Assembly: GCF_048268085.1 (NCBI RefSeq) | Contig: NZ_JBLWWF010000021.1 | Span: 7,359 to 71,358 of the forward strand | Length of the DNA: 64,000 bases | Direction of reading: 5' to 3' | DNA from: Neptunicella sp048268085 | GTDB lineage: Bacteria; Pseudomonadota; Gammaproteobacteria; Enterobacterales; Alteromonadaceae | In this document: one piece after another, positions 43,092-52,885 of the stretch | How positions within the stretch are numbered: position 1 is the stretch's first letter | How the letters are laid out: every line of letters starts with the position of its first letter | Made by a program: the position numbers and the translations under genes | The notes under the pieces: model-generated | Database searches by the model: none | What the model saw: only the letters and a program-made list of their open reading frames with translations | What the model was told of the DNA's origin: nothing

Positions 43092-45479
43092 ATGTTGGAA
43101 TATAACAGACTAACTCCTCATCAGTTGTCGGCCAAACCCAGCCGCAGATTAATTAATCAGGCATTAAAAGATGATAACGCCTTGAGTGCGACCTTTATCG
43201 GTCAGGACAGAGCCAGAACCGCGCTCGATTTTGGCTTGGGTATTGATGCCAGCGGCTATAATTTATATGTAATGGGCGAACCGGCAACAGGTCGTTTTAC
43301 CTTAGTCGATGAATATATCACCAAGCATGTAAATACCCTATCGACGCCCGATGACTGGTGTTATATCAATAATTTTGATGATGAACGTGAGCCGGTAGCG
43401 ATTCGTTTATCTGCGGGGGAAAGCAAGAAACTGTCTACCGAAATGGATTCATTAATTGATGAAATATTAGATACGTTTCCGGCCGCTTATGATAATCCCG
43501 GTTATCAGCGGAAGAAAGCCAGTATTAATCGCCAGTTTGATCAAAAATATGAAAAAGTGATCGAAGAGCTGGAAATTTTTGCACAAAATAACCAGGTCGC
43601 CTTATACGAAGAAAACAACAGTATTAGTTTTTCCCCGATTATTGATGGTAAACCCATTAATGATGAAGATTTTAGTCAAATGTCAGACGAGCAGCGTCAG
43701 CATTTTTATCAACTTATTGATCAACTGGAAAATCGTCTAAGCGAAAAGCTTATTGAGTTGCCTCAATGGAAAAGGGAAACATCGGAACAAATTCGTCAAC
43801 TTAAACGGGAAACAGCGGAGCAGGGTATTAAACCCATACTGAAACAACTCGAACATAAATATGCAGGCGAGTTAGGTATTGTTAAGTTTTTGCATCAGTT
43901 AAAGCCCCATTTAATTGACACCGTAATGGAGATCCTGACTGAACAGAGCAAGGATGATAAACAGGATGAATATGATCGACGGGCGATTTTAGAAGAGCAA
44001 TATTCACCAAACGTACTCATTTCACACCAAATTAATAGCGGTGCGCCGGTCATCTATGAGGCTAATCCTACTTACCAGAACCTATTTGGGCGTATTGAAT
44101 ACACCAGTATGCAAGGGTCGGTATATACCAATTATCGGATGATTCGAGCGGGGGCCGTGCATCGTGCAAATGGCGGTTATTTGCTGCTTGATGCAGATAA
44201 AATGATTCAACAGCCTTATGTTTGGGAAACCCTGAAACTGGCATTGAAACGAGGGGAAATGAAAATGGAGTTTCCCCAACAGGATGTGGGGATGGTCAAT
44301 TCGATGACTTTAAATCCCCAATCAATTCCGATTCAAATTAAAGTTGTGCTGCTAGGCTCCCGTGATCTGTACTATAACCTGCAAGATTATGATGATGAGT
44401 TTGATGAATTATTTCGTGTGTTAGTGGATTTTGACTATGAAATTCCACTAGATAGAACCACCTTATTTGATTTTGTGGGACGGGTGCGTAGTCAAATTTA
44501 TGCCATTGATTTGGCAGGGATCTCCACCAAAGCCATGTATCGGTTAGTGGAACATGGTTTACGTTTAGCAGAACATCAACACCGTTTGTCGGCTCGCTTT
44601 GCCGATATTATTGAATTGCTTAATGAAGCCAAATATTTTTGTCTACAGGCGCAAACTAGCACGTTGGACGCGGTCCATATTGAAGCGGCACTGGATGCCA
44701 AGACGTTACGTAGTGGTCGCATTAGCCAGTCATTGCTAGATGATATTAAAGAAGGCCAAATTCTGATCGCGACCAATGGTGAAGCGGTAGGCAAAGTGAA
44801 TGGACTTACGGTCTTGGAAATCGGTGATAGCGTATTTGGAACCCCTGCCAGAATCACTTCAACGGTTTATGTGGGAGCGAACGGGGTCGTGGATATTGAG
44901 CGGGAAGTGGAGCTGGGCAAGTCCATTCACTCTAAAGGTGTCATGCTTTTAAGTGGCTATTTAGGCCATAAATATGCCCAGTTATTTCCATTAACCTTAT
45001 CGGCCAATATTGCCTTGGAACAATCATATGGACATATCGATGGTGACAGTGCGTCGTTAGGAGAATTGATTGCCCTAATCTCGGCATTGACGGAAATTCC
45101 GGTTAAACAGAATCTGGCGGTTACCGGCTCCATCAACCAATATGGTGAGGTGCAAAGTGTTGGTGGCGTAAATGAAAAAATTGAAGGCTTTTTTAAACTC
45201 TGCGTGCATCGTGGGCTAACCGGTGAGCAAGGCGTTGTTATCCCTAAATCGAATCAAATTAACCTGATGCTGGATAAAGAGGTGATCGAAGCGGTAAAAC
45301 GTAATCAATTTCATATTTATACGGTAGATAATGTCGATCAGGCCCTGGAAGTACTCATGGGCAAAGAAGCCGGACAAATTTCCAGTCGGGGGCGTTATCC
45401 TAAAAATAGCGTTAATTACGCCGCGGTTAGGCGCTTGTTAGCCATTGCGAGTATCGTAAATGGTACCGATGAAGATTGA
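43092..45479 (+). CDS. Lon-like ATP-dependent protease
   Basis: 795 residues, AAA_32/Lon-like protease family. The P-loop is GEPATGRFT (about 57-65, Arg instead of Lys as in this family), with a Walker B-like LLLDADKM around residue 366. The long helical insertion is at about 130-320. The C-terminal Lon protease domain has the Ser/Lys dyad: S653 in GHIDGDSASLG and K696 in GGVNEKIEGFF, 43 residues apart exactly as in E. coli Lon. It is transcribed away from the borosin methyltransferase from a shared 106-bp gap. General protein quality control is the safe role; precursor cleavage is only a possibility. Confidence 0.9.
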   Translation: MLEYNRLTPHQLSAKPSRRLINQALKDDNALSATFIGQDRARTALDFGLGIDASGYNLYVMGEPATGRFTLVDEYITKHVNTLSTPDDWCYINNFDDEREPVAIRLSAGESKKLSTEMDSLIDEILDTFPAAYDNPGYQRKKASINRQFDQKYEKVIEELEIFAQNNQVALYEENNSISFSPIIDGKPINDEDFSQMSDEQRQHFYQLIDQLENRLSEKLIELPQWKRETSEQIRQLKRETAEQGIKPILKQLEHKYAGELGIVKFLHQLKPHLIDTVMEILTEQSKDDKQDEYDRRAILEEQYSPNVLISHQINSGAPVIYEANPTYQNLFGRIEYTSMQGSVYTNYRMIRAGAVHRANGGYLLLDADKMIQQPYVWETLKLALKRGEMKMEFPQQDVGMVNSMTLNPQSIPIQIKVVLLGSRDLYYNLQDYDDEFDELFRVLVDFDYEIPLDRTTLFDFVGRVRSQIYAIDLAGISTKAMYRLVEHGLRLAEHQHRLSARFADIIELLNEAKYFCLQAQTSTLDAVHIEAALDAKTLRSGRISQSLLDDIKEGQILIATNGEAVGKVNGLTVLEIGDSVFGTPARITSTVYVGANGVVDIEREVELGKSIHSKGVMLLSGYLGHKYAQLFPLTLSANIALEQSYGHIDGDSASLGELIALISALTEIPVKQNLAVTGSINQYGEVQSVGGVNEKIEGFFKLCVHRGLTGEQGVVIPKSNQINLMLDKEVIEAVKRNQFHIYTVDNVDQALEVLMGKEAGQISSRGRYPKNSVNYAAVRRLLAIASIVNGTDED

Positions 45480-45588
45480 ACTGATGGGCGATGAGTGACA
45501 GGTTTTGAACCACAGACTGACTATTATTGGCTGCCAATTGCGATGTTCTCTGTATTTCCTTCGGCTCTGGGATTAATACGAATGAAAT

Positions 45589-47091
45589 CTACAATTTTTG
45601 CTGTTGGCGCTTTAATCCCAGTGCTATGACTAGTCCTGCTGCTGCAATCAACCAAATGATACAGTCACCAAAACGTCGATAGGGCGTATTACTGCGAACA
45701 TTTTCGACTTGGCTGGTTAGACTCGTTTCAACAAATTGAGGGGCTTTGGCAATAATCTCCCCACGATGATCGATAAACGCCGTAATACCGTTATTGGTCG
45801 CCCGTAATACCGGTAAAGCAAATTCTTTGGCACGCACTCTGGCTATTTCTAAATGTTGATGTGGACCGTGAGAGTCTCCAAACCACGCATCATTACTCAA
45901 GGTTAAAATAAAGTCGCTATCCTGATGCAAGTTGGCGCGAATTTGCTCAGGTAACACAATTTCGTAGCACAACGCGGGAACAAGATGATAGCCATTGGAT
46001 TGCAAATTAGGCTGCTGATAAGCCCCACGACTAAAGGAAGACATGGGTAAATCGAAAATAGGGGCTAATCCCCGTAGCCATTTTTCCAACGGAATAAATT
46101 CACCAATAGGTAGCAAATGGTGTTTAGCATAGCGATTGCCATGATTATATTGATAATGACCTTGGTCATCCCCTTTGCTGACGCTACCTAAGCTAATAAT
46201 ACCGTTGTAGGCTTGATTGGTTTCAAAATTATAATTCAGGATGCCAGTGATTAAACCGGTGTGAGATTGTGCCGCGTCATTATCCAGTGTATGCAAATAA
46301 TCCAGTGCCAGAGGTTCAAGTTTGGGAATCGCAGCTTCGGGCCAAATGATAATATCGCTATCCATTAAGGGTTGGCTTAACCGCTGATACATTTGCATGG
46401 TCGGCCAGTCTTGTTCTGGAACCCAACGCAAGCTTTGATGAATATTGCCTTGTATCATGCTGATTTTGACATCATTTTTATAGTCGCTAGCCCAATCTAT
46501 TTGATTCAATACCAGCCCTGCTAACAGGCTGGTTATCCAAATAGAGGCAGTAGCCACATATTGCTTTTTAGGTAACCAGATAGCGGCACAGGTCGCCATC
46601 AGTATGATTATCACGCTGGTACCGGTTTGACCCAAAACCGGCAACCAACCCGCTAACGGACCATCGATTTGGCTATAGCCTAATGATAACCAAGGGAAAC
46701 CGGTTAAGATCCAGCCACGTAATGCTTCACTGCTTAACCATAAACCCGGCGCGATTAGCGGCCAGTATTTGGGCTGACAATAGCGGCCGAGTATTTTGCT
46801 AAACAGCGCTGGGTAAATGGCTAGATAACCGCACAGTAACAACATTAAGCCCAGCGAAAAGACAATGGGCAAGCCACCATATTGGGCGATACTTACGTGG
46901 ACCCAGCTGATCCCGGCACCAAACCAGCCCAGACCAAACCACCAGCCTAACCAGCCTTGTTTAATATTGCCCTGATTTAATAAATACAGGAACGCTCCCA
47001 GCGCAATAGGTGTGATATACCACTGTGAAAACGGAGCGAAACTAAAAGTGAGACTGACGCCACACAGCAGGGACAGTAGATAATTTTTCAT
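45589..47091 (-). CDS. lnt: Apolipoprotein N-acyltransferase
   Basis: Inner-membrane enzyme that transfers the third acyl chain to lipoproteins. About seven N-terminal membrane helices (1-195) precede a periplasmic nitrilase-like domain with the catalytic glutamate in IIWPEAAIP, lysine region in the middle and cysteine in PALCYEIVLP. A C-terminal helix follows. Length 500, normal. It follows corC by 6 bp; order ybeZ-ybeY-corC-lnt is as in E. coli. Confidence 0.95.
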   Translation of the reverse strand: MKNYLLSLLCGVSLTFSFAPFSQWYITPIALGAFLYLLNQGNIKQGWLGWWFGLGWFGAGISWVHVSIAQYGGLPIVFSLGLMLLLCGYLAIYPALFSKILGRYCQPKYWPLIAPGLWLSSEALRGWILTGFPWLSLGYSQIDGPLAGWLPVLGQTGTSVIIILMATCAAIWLPKKQYVATASIWITSLLAGLVLNQIDWASDYKNDVKISMIQGNIHQSLRWVPEQDWPTMQMYQRLSQPLMDSDIIIWPEAAIPKLEPLALDYLHTLDNDAAQSHTGLITGILNYNFETNQAYNGIISLGSVSKGDDQGHYQYNHGNRYAKHHLLPIGEFIPLEKWLRGLAPIFDLPMSSFSRGAYQQPNLQSNGYHLVPALCYEIVLPEQIRANLHQDSDFILTLSNDAWFGDSHGPHQHLEIARVRAKEFALPVLRATNNGITAFIDHRGEIIAKAPQFVETSLTSQVENVRSNTPYRRFGDCIIWLIAAAGLVIALGLKRQQQKL

Positions 47092-47097
47092 TAACGA

Positions 47098-47973
47098 CTA
47101 ACTGTCATCCTGTTCTGATTGACTATCTTTGCTGCGGGTCACTTTTAATTGGATTAAGCGACGTTTATCCGCATTGGTAATTTTGAACTCAAAACCATTA
47201 ATGGTGATTTCTTCATCACGTTCAGGCATATGACCAAAAGCATTTAGCACAATACCACCGATTGTATCGGCTTCTTCTTCATCAAAATCGGTATTGAAGT
47301 AGTCATTAAAATCATCCACTTCGGTTAATGCTCTAACCGTATAGGTGTTTTTATTTAATGGCCGAATATCTTCGCTATTGCTTTCATCATCATCATGTTC
47401 GTCTTCTATTTCACCGACAATTTCTTCCAGAATATCTTCAATGGTGACAAGGCCGGAAACACCACCATATTCATCAACCACAATAGCCATATGGTAGCGT
47501 TTTTGACGAAACTCTTTGAGAAGGACATCTACTCTTTTACTTTCCGGTACGATTACCGCAGGACGTAAAATATCTTTGAGGACGACTTTACGATCAGCAC
47601 AAAATGCGTATTCGAGTAAATCTTTGGCTAACAAGATCCCTTCAATATGATCTTTATCTTCACTGATTATGGGAAAGCGGGAGTGGGCAGAGTCGAGTAG
47701 AATAGGTAAAAACTCTTCGACCGTTTCATTAATATTGATTGTTACCATCTGTGCACGGGGGATCATGATATCCCGAACTTTCATTTCGGCAACATCCAGT
47801 ACACCTTCGATCATTTCTCGTGTACCGGGATTAATGACTTCACGTTGTTCTGCGTCGGTAATGACTTCAACCAGTTGCTCTCTATTTTGCGGTTCTCCGG
47901 TAAAAGTCTGTACAAATTTGTCCAGCCAGCCTTTTGAAGAACCGTTACTAGAGTGGGGGTTGTCTTCGCTCAT
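47098..47973 (-). CDS. corC: CBS-domain CorC family protein (magnesium/cobalt efflux)
   Basis: 291 residues. Two CBS domains (about 60-180; VRDIMIPRAQMVTI and VVDEYGGVSGLVTIEDILEEIVGEI) are followed by a CorC/HlyC C-terminal domain (about 205-285). It binds nucleotides and supports magnesium/cobalt handling at the membrane. It lacks the N-terminal membrane DUF21 part, as usual for CorC/YbeX. Upstream neighbour is ybeY with a gap of 96 bp. Confidence 0.93.
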   Translation of the reverse strand: MSEDNPHSSNGSSKGWLDKFVQTFTGEPQNREQLVEVITDAEQREVINPGTREMIEGVLDVAEMKVRDIMIPRAQMVTININETVEEFLPILLDSAHSRFPIISEDKDHIEGILLAKDLLEYAFCADRKVVLKDILRPAVIVPESKRVDVLLKEFRQKRYHMAIVVDEYGGVSGLVTIEDILEEIVGEIEDEHDDDESNSEDIRPLNKNTYTVRALTEVDDFNDYFNTDFDEEEADTIGGIVLNAFGHMPERDEEITINGFEFKITNADKRRLIQLKVTRSKDSQSEQDDS

Positions 47974-48069
47974 AAATTCCTAATTTTACTGACATTTTCT
48001 GTCAGTATTGCCTTACCTGATAATAGTTTGAATAGTGTTGACAAATACATCAAACGAGTTTGCAAAGGG

Positions 48070-48534
48070 CTATAATTCCCGATCTTGATAGGGGTCGTCA
48101 ATCTCTAATTTTGCCAACAAGGCAATTTCGAGTGTTTCCATTTCCTGTGCATCAGCATCATCTATATGGTCGTAGCCTAATAAATGCAAGGTACCATGCA
48201 AAATCATATGCGCCCAATGGTCGATTTCCTTTTTGTGTTGTTGAGCGGCTTCATCGGCGACTACCGGTGCACAGACAACTAAATCTCCCAGTAGATCCAG
48301 GTCAATACCCGGCGGCGCTTCAAAGGGAAAAGACAACACATTGGTTGGCTTATCTTTGCCGCGATAATCGCGATTTAATTGTTGGCTTTCGGCACAATCG
48401 ACTACACGAATAGTGATTTCGGCTTGGGGAATATCAAGTTGGGTAAAACACAGATCCAGCCATTGTTGGATCTGTGCTTGAGCAGGAATAGTCGATTGTT
48501 GGGTGGCGACTTGCAGATCGATGATAGCCGTCAC
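48070..48534 (-). CDS. ybeY: Endoribonuclease YbeY (rRNA maturation factor)
   Basis: 154 residues; the zinc-binding motif HMILHGTLHLLGYDH (H3XH5XH) is complete. It acts in 16S rRNA 3' end maturation and ribosome quality control. Start is GTG, whose G shares one base with the ybeZ stop (TAGTG), so translation is coupled to ybeZ. DRDYRGKDKPTNVLSFPFE at about 53-71 matches the family. Confidence 0.95.
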   Translation of the reverse strand: MTAIIDLQVATQQSTIPAQAQIQQWLDLCFTQLDIPQAEITIRVVDCAESQQLNRDYRGKDKPTNVLSFPFEAPPGIDLDLLGDLVVCAPVVADEAAQQHKKEIDHWAHMILHGTLHLLGYDHIDDADAQEMETLEIALLAKLEIDDPYQDREL

Positions 48535-49547
48535 TAATTACCCTTTTCCTGCTGTTTTAGCTTTTCCATTTGAAGATCGTGATTTTCGTAGGCCTGGACA
48601 ATGCGTGCCACTACCGGATGGCGCACGACGTCGTTGGCATTAAAGAAATTAAAAGAAATATCTTGTACATCTTTTAATACTTCAATCACGTGACGCAAAC
48701 CCGAACGGGCACCACGAGGCAAATCGACTTGCGTAATATCACCGGTAATCACAGCTTGAGAGTTAAAACCAATCCGGGTCAGGAACATTTTCATCTGTTC
48801 TACGGTGGTATTCTGACTTTCATCTAAAATGATAAACGCATCGTTCAGGGTACGACCACGCATGTAGGCCAGTGGTGCCACTTCAATAACATTACGTTCA
48901 ATCAATTTTTCGACTTTCTCGAATCCAAGCATTTCAAATAGCGCATCGTAAAGCGGACGCAAGTAGGGATCGACTTTTTGTGACAGATCGCCAGGTAGGA
49001 AACCCAGTTTTTCACCGGCTTCTACTGCGGGACGAGTTAATAATATGCGACGAATTTCCTGGCGTTCCAGTGCATCGACGGCACAAGCAACCGCTAAATA
49101 GGTTTTACCGGTTCCCGCTGGACCAACACCAAAAGTAATATCGTGATTAACGATATTTTTAACATATTGTGACTGATTTGGATTGCGTGGTTTGATAATG
49201 CCACGACGGGTTTTTATATGAACTTCTTTGCCATACTTGCCCGATTCGGCTCGTTCCAGACACTTGGCTTCCTGAATTGCCAAATGCACGGTTTCCGGAT
49301 CCAATTCAGGAATTTTGCCCTTAATGGGTTGGGTTTCGATATACAACAATTTTAATAGCTCAGCGACCGCATTGGCTTGCTGGGTTTCACCCAATACCCG
49401 GAATTCATTGGTTCGATAAGAAATCTCTACGCCTAATCGACGCTCAATTTGCTTTAAATTGTCGTCCAGTGGACCACATAAGGCGGATAAACGCTTGTTA
49501 TCACTGGGTTCGAGTAAAATATCGTTACTGATTAGCTTGTTCGCCAA
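48534..49547 (-). CDS. ybeZ: PhoH-like ATPase YbeZ
   Basis: 337 residues, PhoH family P-loop ATPase. The Walker A motif GPAGTGKTYLA and LTRPAVEAGEKLGFLPGDL are intact, and IILDESQNTT is Walker B. It acts with YbeY in RNA metabolism. The start is TTG at 49547, 9 bp after a GGAG site; no ATG or GTG earlier fits. It follows miaB by 12 bp and overlaps ybeY. Confidence 0.95.
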   Translation of the reverse strand: MANKLISNDILLEPSDNKRLSALCGPLDDNLKQIERRLGVEISYRTNEFRVLGETQQANAVAELLKLLYIETQPIKGKIPELDPETVHLAIQEAKCLERAESGKYGKEVHIKTRRGIIKPRNPNQSQYVKNIVNHDITFGVGPAGTGKTYLAVACAVDALERQEIRRILLTRPAVEAGEKLGFLPGDLSQKVDPYLRPLYDALFEMLGFEKVEKLIERNVIEVAPLAYMRGRTLNDAFIILDESQNTTVEQMKMFLTRIGFNSQAVITGDITQVDLPRGARSGLRHVIEVLKDVQDISFNFFNANDVVRHPVVARIVQAYENHDLQMEKLKQQEKGN

Positions 49548-49559
49548 TGCTTAATGCTC

Positions 49560-50993
49560 CTAATGGGGAATAAATTGACCCACGCCAAGTGGATCGGGTT
49601 GTGAATGAGCTTGCTTCGCCAGAATTTGATCCGGTGACGTATTGACCCTCAGATCCATTTGTTGTTCGGTACGTAATACCGTACCACGCAATGAATTACT
49701 GAAAACGTCAGTAATTTCCACGTCAACAAACTGGCCGATCATATTCGGAGTGCCTTCAAAGTTAACAACGCGATTATTCTCGGTACGGCCACTGAGTTCC
49801 ATTGGATTTTTCTTGGATGGGCCTTCAACTAAAATACGTTGTTCGGTGTCAATCATGTTGCGGGCAATGCGCAATGCTTGTTGATTGATCCGTTGCTGTA
49901 ACAGCTGTAACCGTTGCTTTTTGGTTTCTTCGCTCACATCGTCTGGCAAATCTGCCGCAGGTGTACCCGGGCGTGCGCTGTAGATGAAACTGAAGCTTAA
50001 ATCAAAATCAACTTGCTGGATCAGGTTCATGGTTGCTTCAAAATCTTCGTCGGTTTCACCGGGGAAGCCAATAATAAAATCAGAAGACATGCACAGATTC
50101 GGCCGAACCTTTTTTAACTTACGAATTTTAGACTTATATTCAATCGCAGTATGGCCACGTTTCATCAACGCCAAAATACGATCTGACCCACTTTGTACTG
50201 GCAAATGTAAATGATCCACTAACTCCGGAATACTGGCGTAGGCATCAATAATGTCGTCAGTAAACTCAACCGGATGCGACGTGGTATAACGAATACGATC
50301 AATGCCGTCGATTGAGGCGACTAATTCAAGTAACTCGGCAAAGGTGCATACGCTTCCGTCATGATTAGTCGCACGGAACGCATTGACGTTTTGACCAAGT
50401 AAATTGACTTCACGTACACCTTGTTCGGCTAATTGAGCGATTTCAAAAAGTACATCATCGGCAGGGCGACTGACTTCTTCACCACGGGTATATGGCACCA
50501 CACAGAAAGTACAGTATTTCGAGCAACCTTCCATTATTGATACAAAAGCGGACGGACCATCAGCACGAGGCTCAGGTAAGCGGTCAAACTTTTCAATTTC
50601 CGGGAAGCTAATATCCACGATTGGTGATTTTTCACCGCGAACGTGATTGATCATCTCCGGTAAGCGATGCAATGTCTGAGGGCCAAATACCATGTCTACG
50701 TAAGGGGCACGCTGACGAATCACATCACCTTCCTGTGATGCGACACAACCACCGACACCGATGATTAAGTCCGGGTTATGCTGTTTCAGGTTTTTCCAGC
50801 GACCTAATTGATGAAACACCTTCTCCTGCGCTTTTTCGCGGATAGAACAGGTATTTAATAGGATAACATCTGCTTCTTCAGCAGCGTCAGTAAGCTGGTA
50901 GCCATGAGTCGAGTCGAGCAGATCGGCCATTTTTTCCGAATCGTACTCGTTCATCTGGCAGCCCCAAGTTTTAATAAATAATTTCTTAGTCAT
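49560..50993 (-). CDS. miaB: tRNA-2-methylthio-N6-dimethylallyladenosine synthase MiaB
   Basis: Radical-SAM methylthiotransferase of 477 residues. N-terminal cluster cysteines are in TWGCQMNEYDS, LNTCSIREKA and VGGCVASQEG. The radical SAM CxxxCxxC is in CSKYCTFCVVPYTRG, and a C-terminal TRAM domain is present (about 375-440). It adds the methylthio group to i6A37 of tRNAs. First gene of the miaB-ybeZ-ybeY-corC-lnt string. Confidence 0.97.
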   Translation of the reverse strand: MTKKLFIKTWGCQMNEYDSEKMADLLDSTHGYQLTDAAEEADVILLNTCSIREKAQEKVFHQLGRWKNLKQHNPDLIIGVGGCVASQEGDVIRQRAPYVDMVFGPQTLHRLPEMINHVRGEKSPIVDISFPEIEKFDRLPEPRADGPSAFVSIMEGCSKYCTFCVVPYTRGEEVSRPADDVLFEIAQLAEQGVREVNLLGQNVNAFRATNHDGSVCTFAELLELVASIDGIDRIRYTTSHPVEFTDDIIDAYASIPELVDHLHLPVQSGSDRILALMKRGHTAIEYKSKIRKLKKVRPNLCMSSDFIIGFPGETDEDFEATMNLIQQVDFDLSFSFIYSARPGTPAADLPDDVSEETKKQRLQLLQQRINQQALRIARNMIDTEQRILVEGPSKKNPMELSGRTENNRVVNFEGTPNMIGQFVDVEITDVFSNSLRGTVLRTEQQMDLRVNTSPDQILAKQAHSQPDPLGVGQFIPH

Positions 50994-51111
50994 TCGGCTT
51001 TATCTACGATGCTTTTGCATTAAAAATAGCCGACAATTTTAACGTTTATTTGCCCGAAACACCAGCTGTGTATTGACTAACCAGCTGCGATGTTTACTTC
51101 ACTGATAATCA

Positions 51112-51151
51112 ATAAAAAAGTCACTGCCGCAATATTACCTGCGGCAATGAC
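51112..51151 (-). terminator. Rho-independent terminator after the small secreted protein
   Basis: Minus-strand stem GTCATTGCCGCA / TGCGGCAGTGAC (12 bp with one T-G wobble, loop of 8) is followed by TTTTTTATT, about 75 bp after the stop of the 51226 gene. The stem is at 51120-51151 and the U-tract at 51112-51119. Confidence 0.85.
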
Positions 51152-51225
51152 CCAGGGAGACGTTTGTTCAATAATGAACAGAGGACACACCTGATGCGAT
51201 TAGGTCGTCTGCTGTTGGGTAACCG

Positions 51226-51519
51226 TTAACGACTGGCTAGAACGGTAACTTGTTGTTCTTGGCTATCATTAAATTGTTCCAGATCACTTCCCACTTGTCG
51301 CAGGTTAGCTTGACTGGCTTGCTGCACTGCAACCACTACCTGATAATTCATCTCTTGAGATAAATGTTCATAATGGCGTTTCAACGGATCTTGTTGGTTG
51401 ACAAAGTCGTAACTAAATACATATCGTTGCATCGCCTGAGCGGTAGGGTTTTGTTCTATCGCTATTGCCGGATTAAGGGAAATAGCGGTCATGATAAAAG
51501 TTGCGTATAAGTTTTTCAT
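51226..51519 (-). CDS. Small secreted protein of unknown function
   Basis: 97 residues from the ATG at 51519 (MKNLYATFIMTAISLNPAIA, a signal peptide). The mature part is about 77 residues, polar, with several Gln-rich stretches (VVVAVQQASQANLRQV, DLEQFNDSQEQQV) and likely helical; no known domain. The ATG at 51585 would add 22 residues before a normal signal and is unlikely. A strong terminator follows. It interrupts the miaB/ubiF pairing seen in E. coli. Confidence 0.6.
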   Translation of the reverse strand: MKNLYATFIMTAISLNPAIAIEQNPTAQAMQRYVFSYDFVNQQDPLKRHYEHLSQEMNYQVVVAVQQASQANLRQVGSDLEQFNDSQEQQVTVLASR

Positions 51520-51712
51520 GGTCTGTCTCTTGTCTGTGTATGGTTGATCTCCGTGTTCAAGATATAAGTATGTGCAATGAAGCAAAAAGTTGTTTTTCTG
51601 ATGTAATAAAGTATGTCGAGAAGGGGTTTTAGACTCTGTTTGTTACATTCATTTGCATAAATGCCAGTGAGCTTGATAATGCTATCGTCGTGGTTGGTTT
51701 TTGGATTTTAAA

Positions 51713-52885
51713 ATGCAGCAATATGATGTCATCGTGGTGGGCGGAGGAATGGTGGGAGCCACTGCCGCTTTAGGGTTAGTGAAAGCTGGATTATCCGTCG
51801 CGTTAATCGAACAGCATATTCCTGATGCCTATAATCCTGATCAACCACCAGATTTACGGGTCTCAGCTATTAGTTTAGGGTCAGAACGTTTATTGCAGCA
51901 GCTTGGTGCGTGGGATTATATTCAAAATATGCGGTTGTGCGTGTATCGTCGCTTGGCGGTTTGGGAAAAGGAACAGATGCGCACTGATTTTTGTGCCGCT
52001 GATCTTGGTGTTGAACATTTAGGCCACATTGTCGAAAACCGACTGGTACAACTCGGCCTGTTACAAGCATTCAACGCTTATTCGAATGGTTGCTTAATCG
52101 CGGCGACTCGTATTGCCTCTTTTGACTTTAGCGACCGCCCAGTGGTGCATTTAGCCGATAAAACCACTTTACAGGCTGACTGGATTGTAGGCGCTGATGG
52201 TGCTAATTCTGCGGTACGTAAAGCGGCCGAGATAGGTGTGTCGGGATGGCAATATCAGCAACATGCACTTGGTATTACGATTAAGACCGATGCGCAGCAG
52301 CAGGATATTACCTGGCAACAATTTACCCCGAATGGTCCTGTTGCATTTTTACCTCTGTATAATCAGTTTGCATCGTTGGTCTGGTATCACAATGCAGAAC
52401 GAATTGCTCAGTTAAAACAATTATCCCATCAACAACTTAAAGTTGAGATACAAAAAGCTTTCCCCCCCGAATTGGTGGATTTTGCAATATTACAAGTGGG
52501 GAGTTTTCCTCTCAGTCGAATGAGCGCCAATCGCTATAGTCACAGGCGAGTTGTATTAATTGGTGATGCTGCACATACCATTAATCCGTTAGCCGGGCAG
52601 GGCGTTAATTTAGGATTTAAAGATATTCAATGTTTGCTTGAGCTAGTTGAACAACAGGGGATACCGCAGCACCTTGATGATATACAACAATTATTTAGTC
52701 GCTATCAACGGATTAGGCGTCGCGATAATTTACTGATGAGTGGTGGTATGGATGTGCTCTATCAGACCTTTAGCAATGATATTTTACCGATTAAATGGTT
52801 ACGCAATGGGGTATTGGGCGCAACCAATAAAATTACGCCGGTTAAAAATCAACTAATGAAATACGCCTTAGGGATCAGCCGTTAG
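51713..52885 (+). CDS. ubiF: 2-octaprenyl-3-methyl-6-methoxy-1,4-benzoquinol hydroxylase UbiF
   Basis: FAD-dependent aromatic monooxygenase of ubiquinone biosynthesis. The N-terminal nucleotide site is DVIVVGGGMVGATAALGL, the GADGANSAVRKA motif lies mid-chain, and the second FAD motif VVLIGDAAHTINPLAGQGVNLGFKD is complete. I pick UbiF among UbiH/F/I homologs because of the neighbouring miaB and tRNA genes, as in E. coli; UbiH or VisC are alternatives. ATG at 51713 gives 390 residues; the TTG at 51701 adds four. It converges on the AGCS gene and overlaps it by 11 bp. Confidence 0.85.
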   Translation: MQQYDVIVVGGGMVGATAALGLVKAGLSVALIEQHIPDAYNPDQPPDLRVSAISLGSERLLQQLGAWDYIQNMRLCVYRRLAVWEKEQMRTDFCAADLGVEHLGHIVENRLVQLGLLQAFNAYSNGCLIAATRIASFDFSDRPVVHLADKTTLQADWIVGADGANSAVRKAAEIGVSGWQYQQHALGITIKTDAQQQDITWQQFTPNGPVAFLPLYNQFASLVWYHNAERIAQLKQLSHQQLKVEIQKAFPPELVDFAILQVGSFPLSRMSANRYSHRRVVLIGDAAHTINPLAGQGVNLGFKDIQCLLELVEQQGIPQHLDDIQQLFSRYQRIRRRDNLLMSGGMDVLYQTFSNDILPIKWLRNGVLGATNKITPVKNQLMKYALGISR

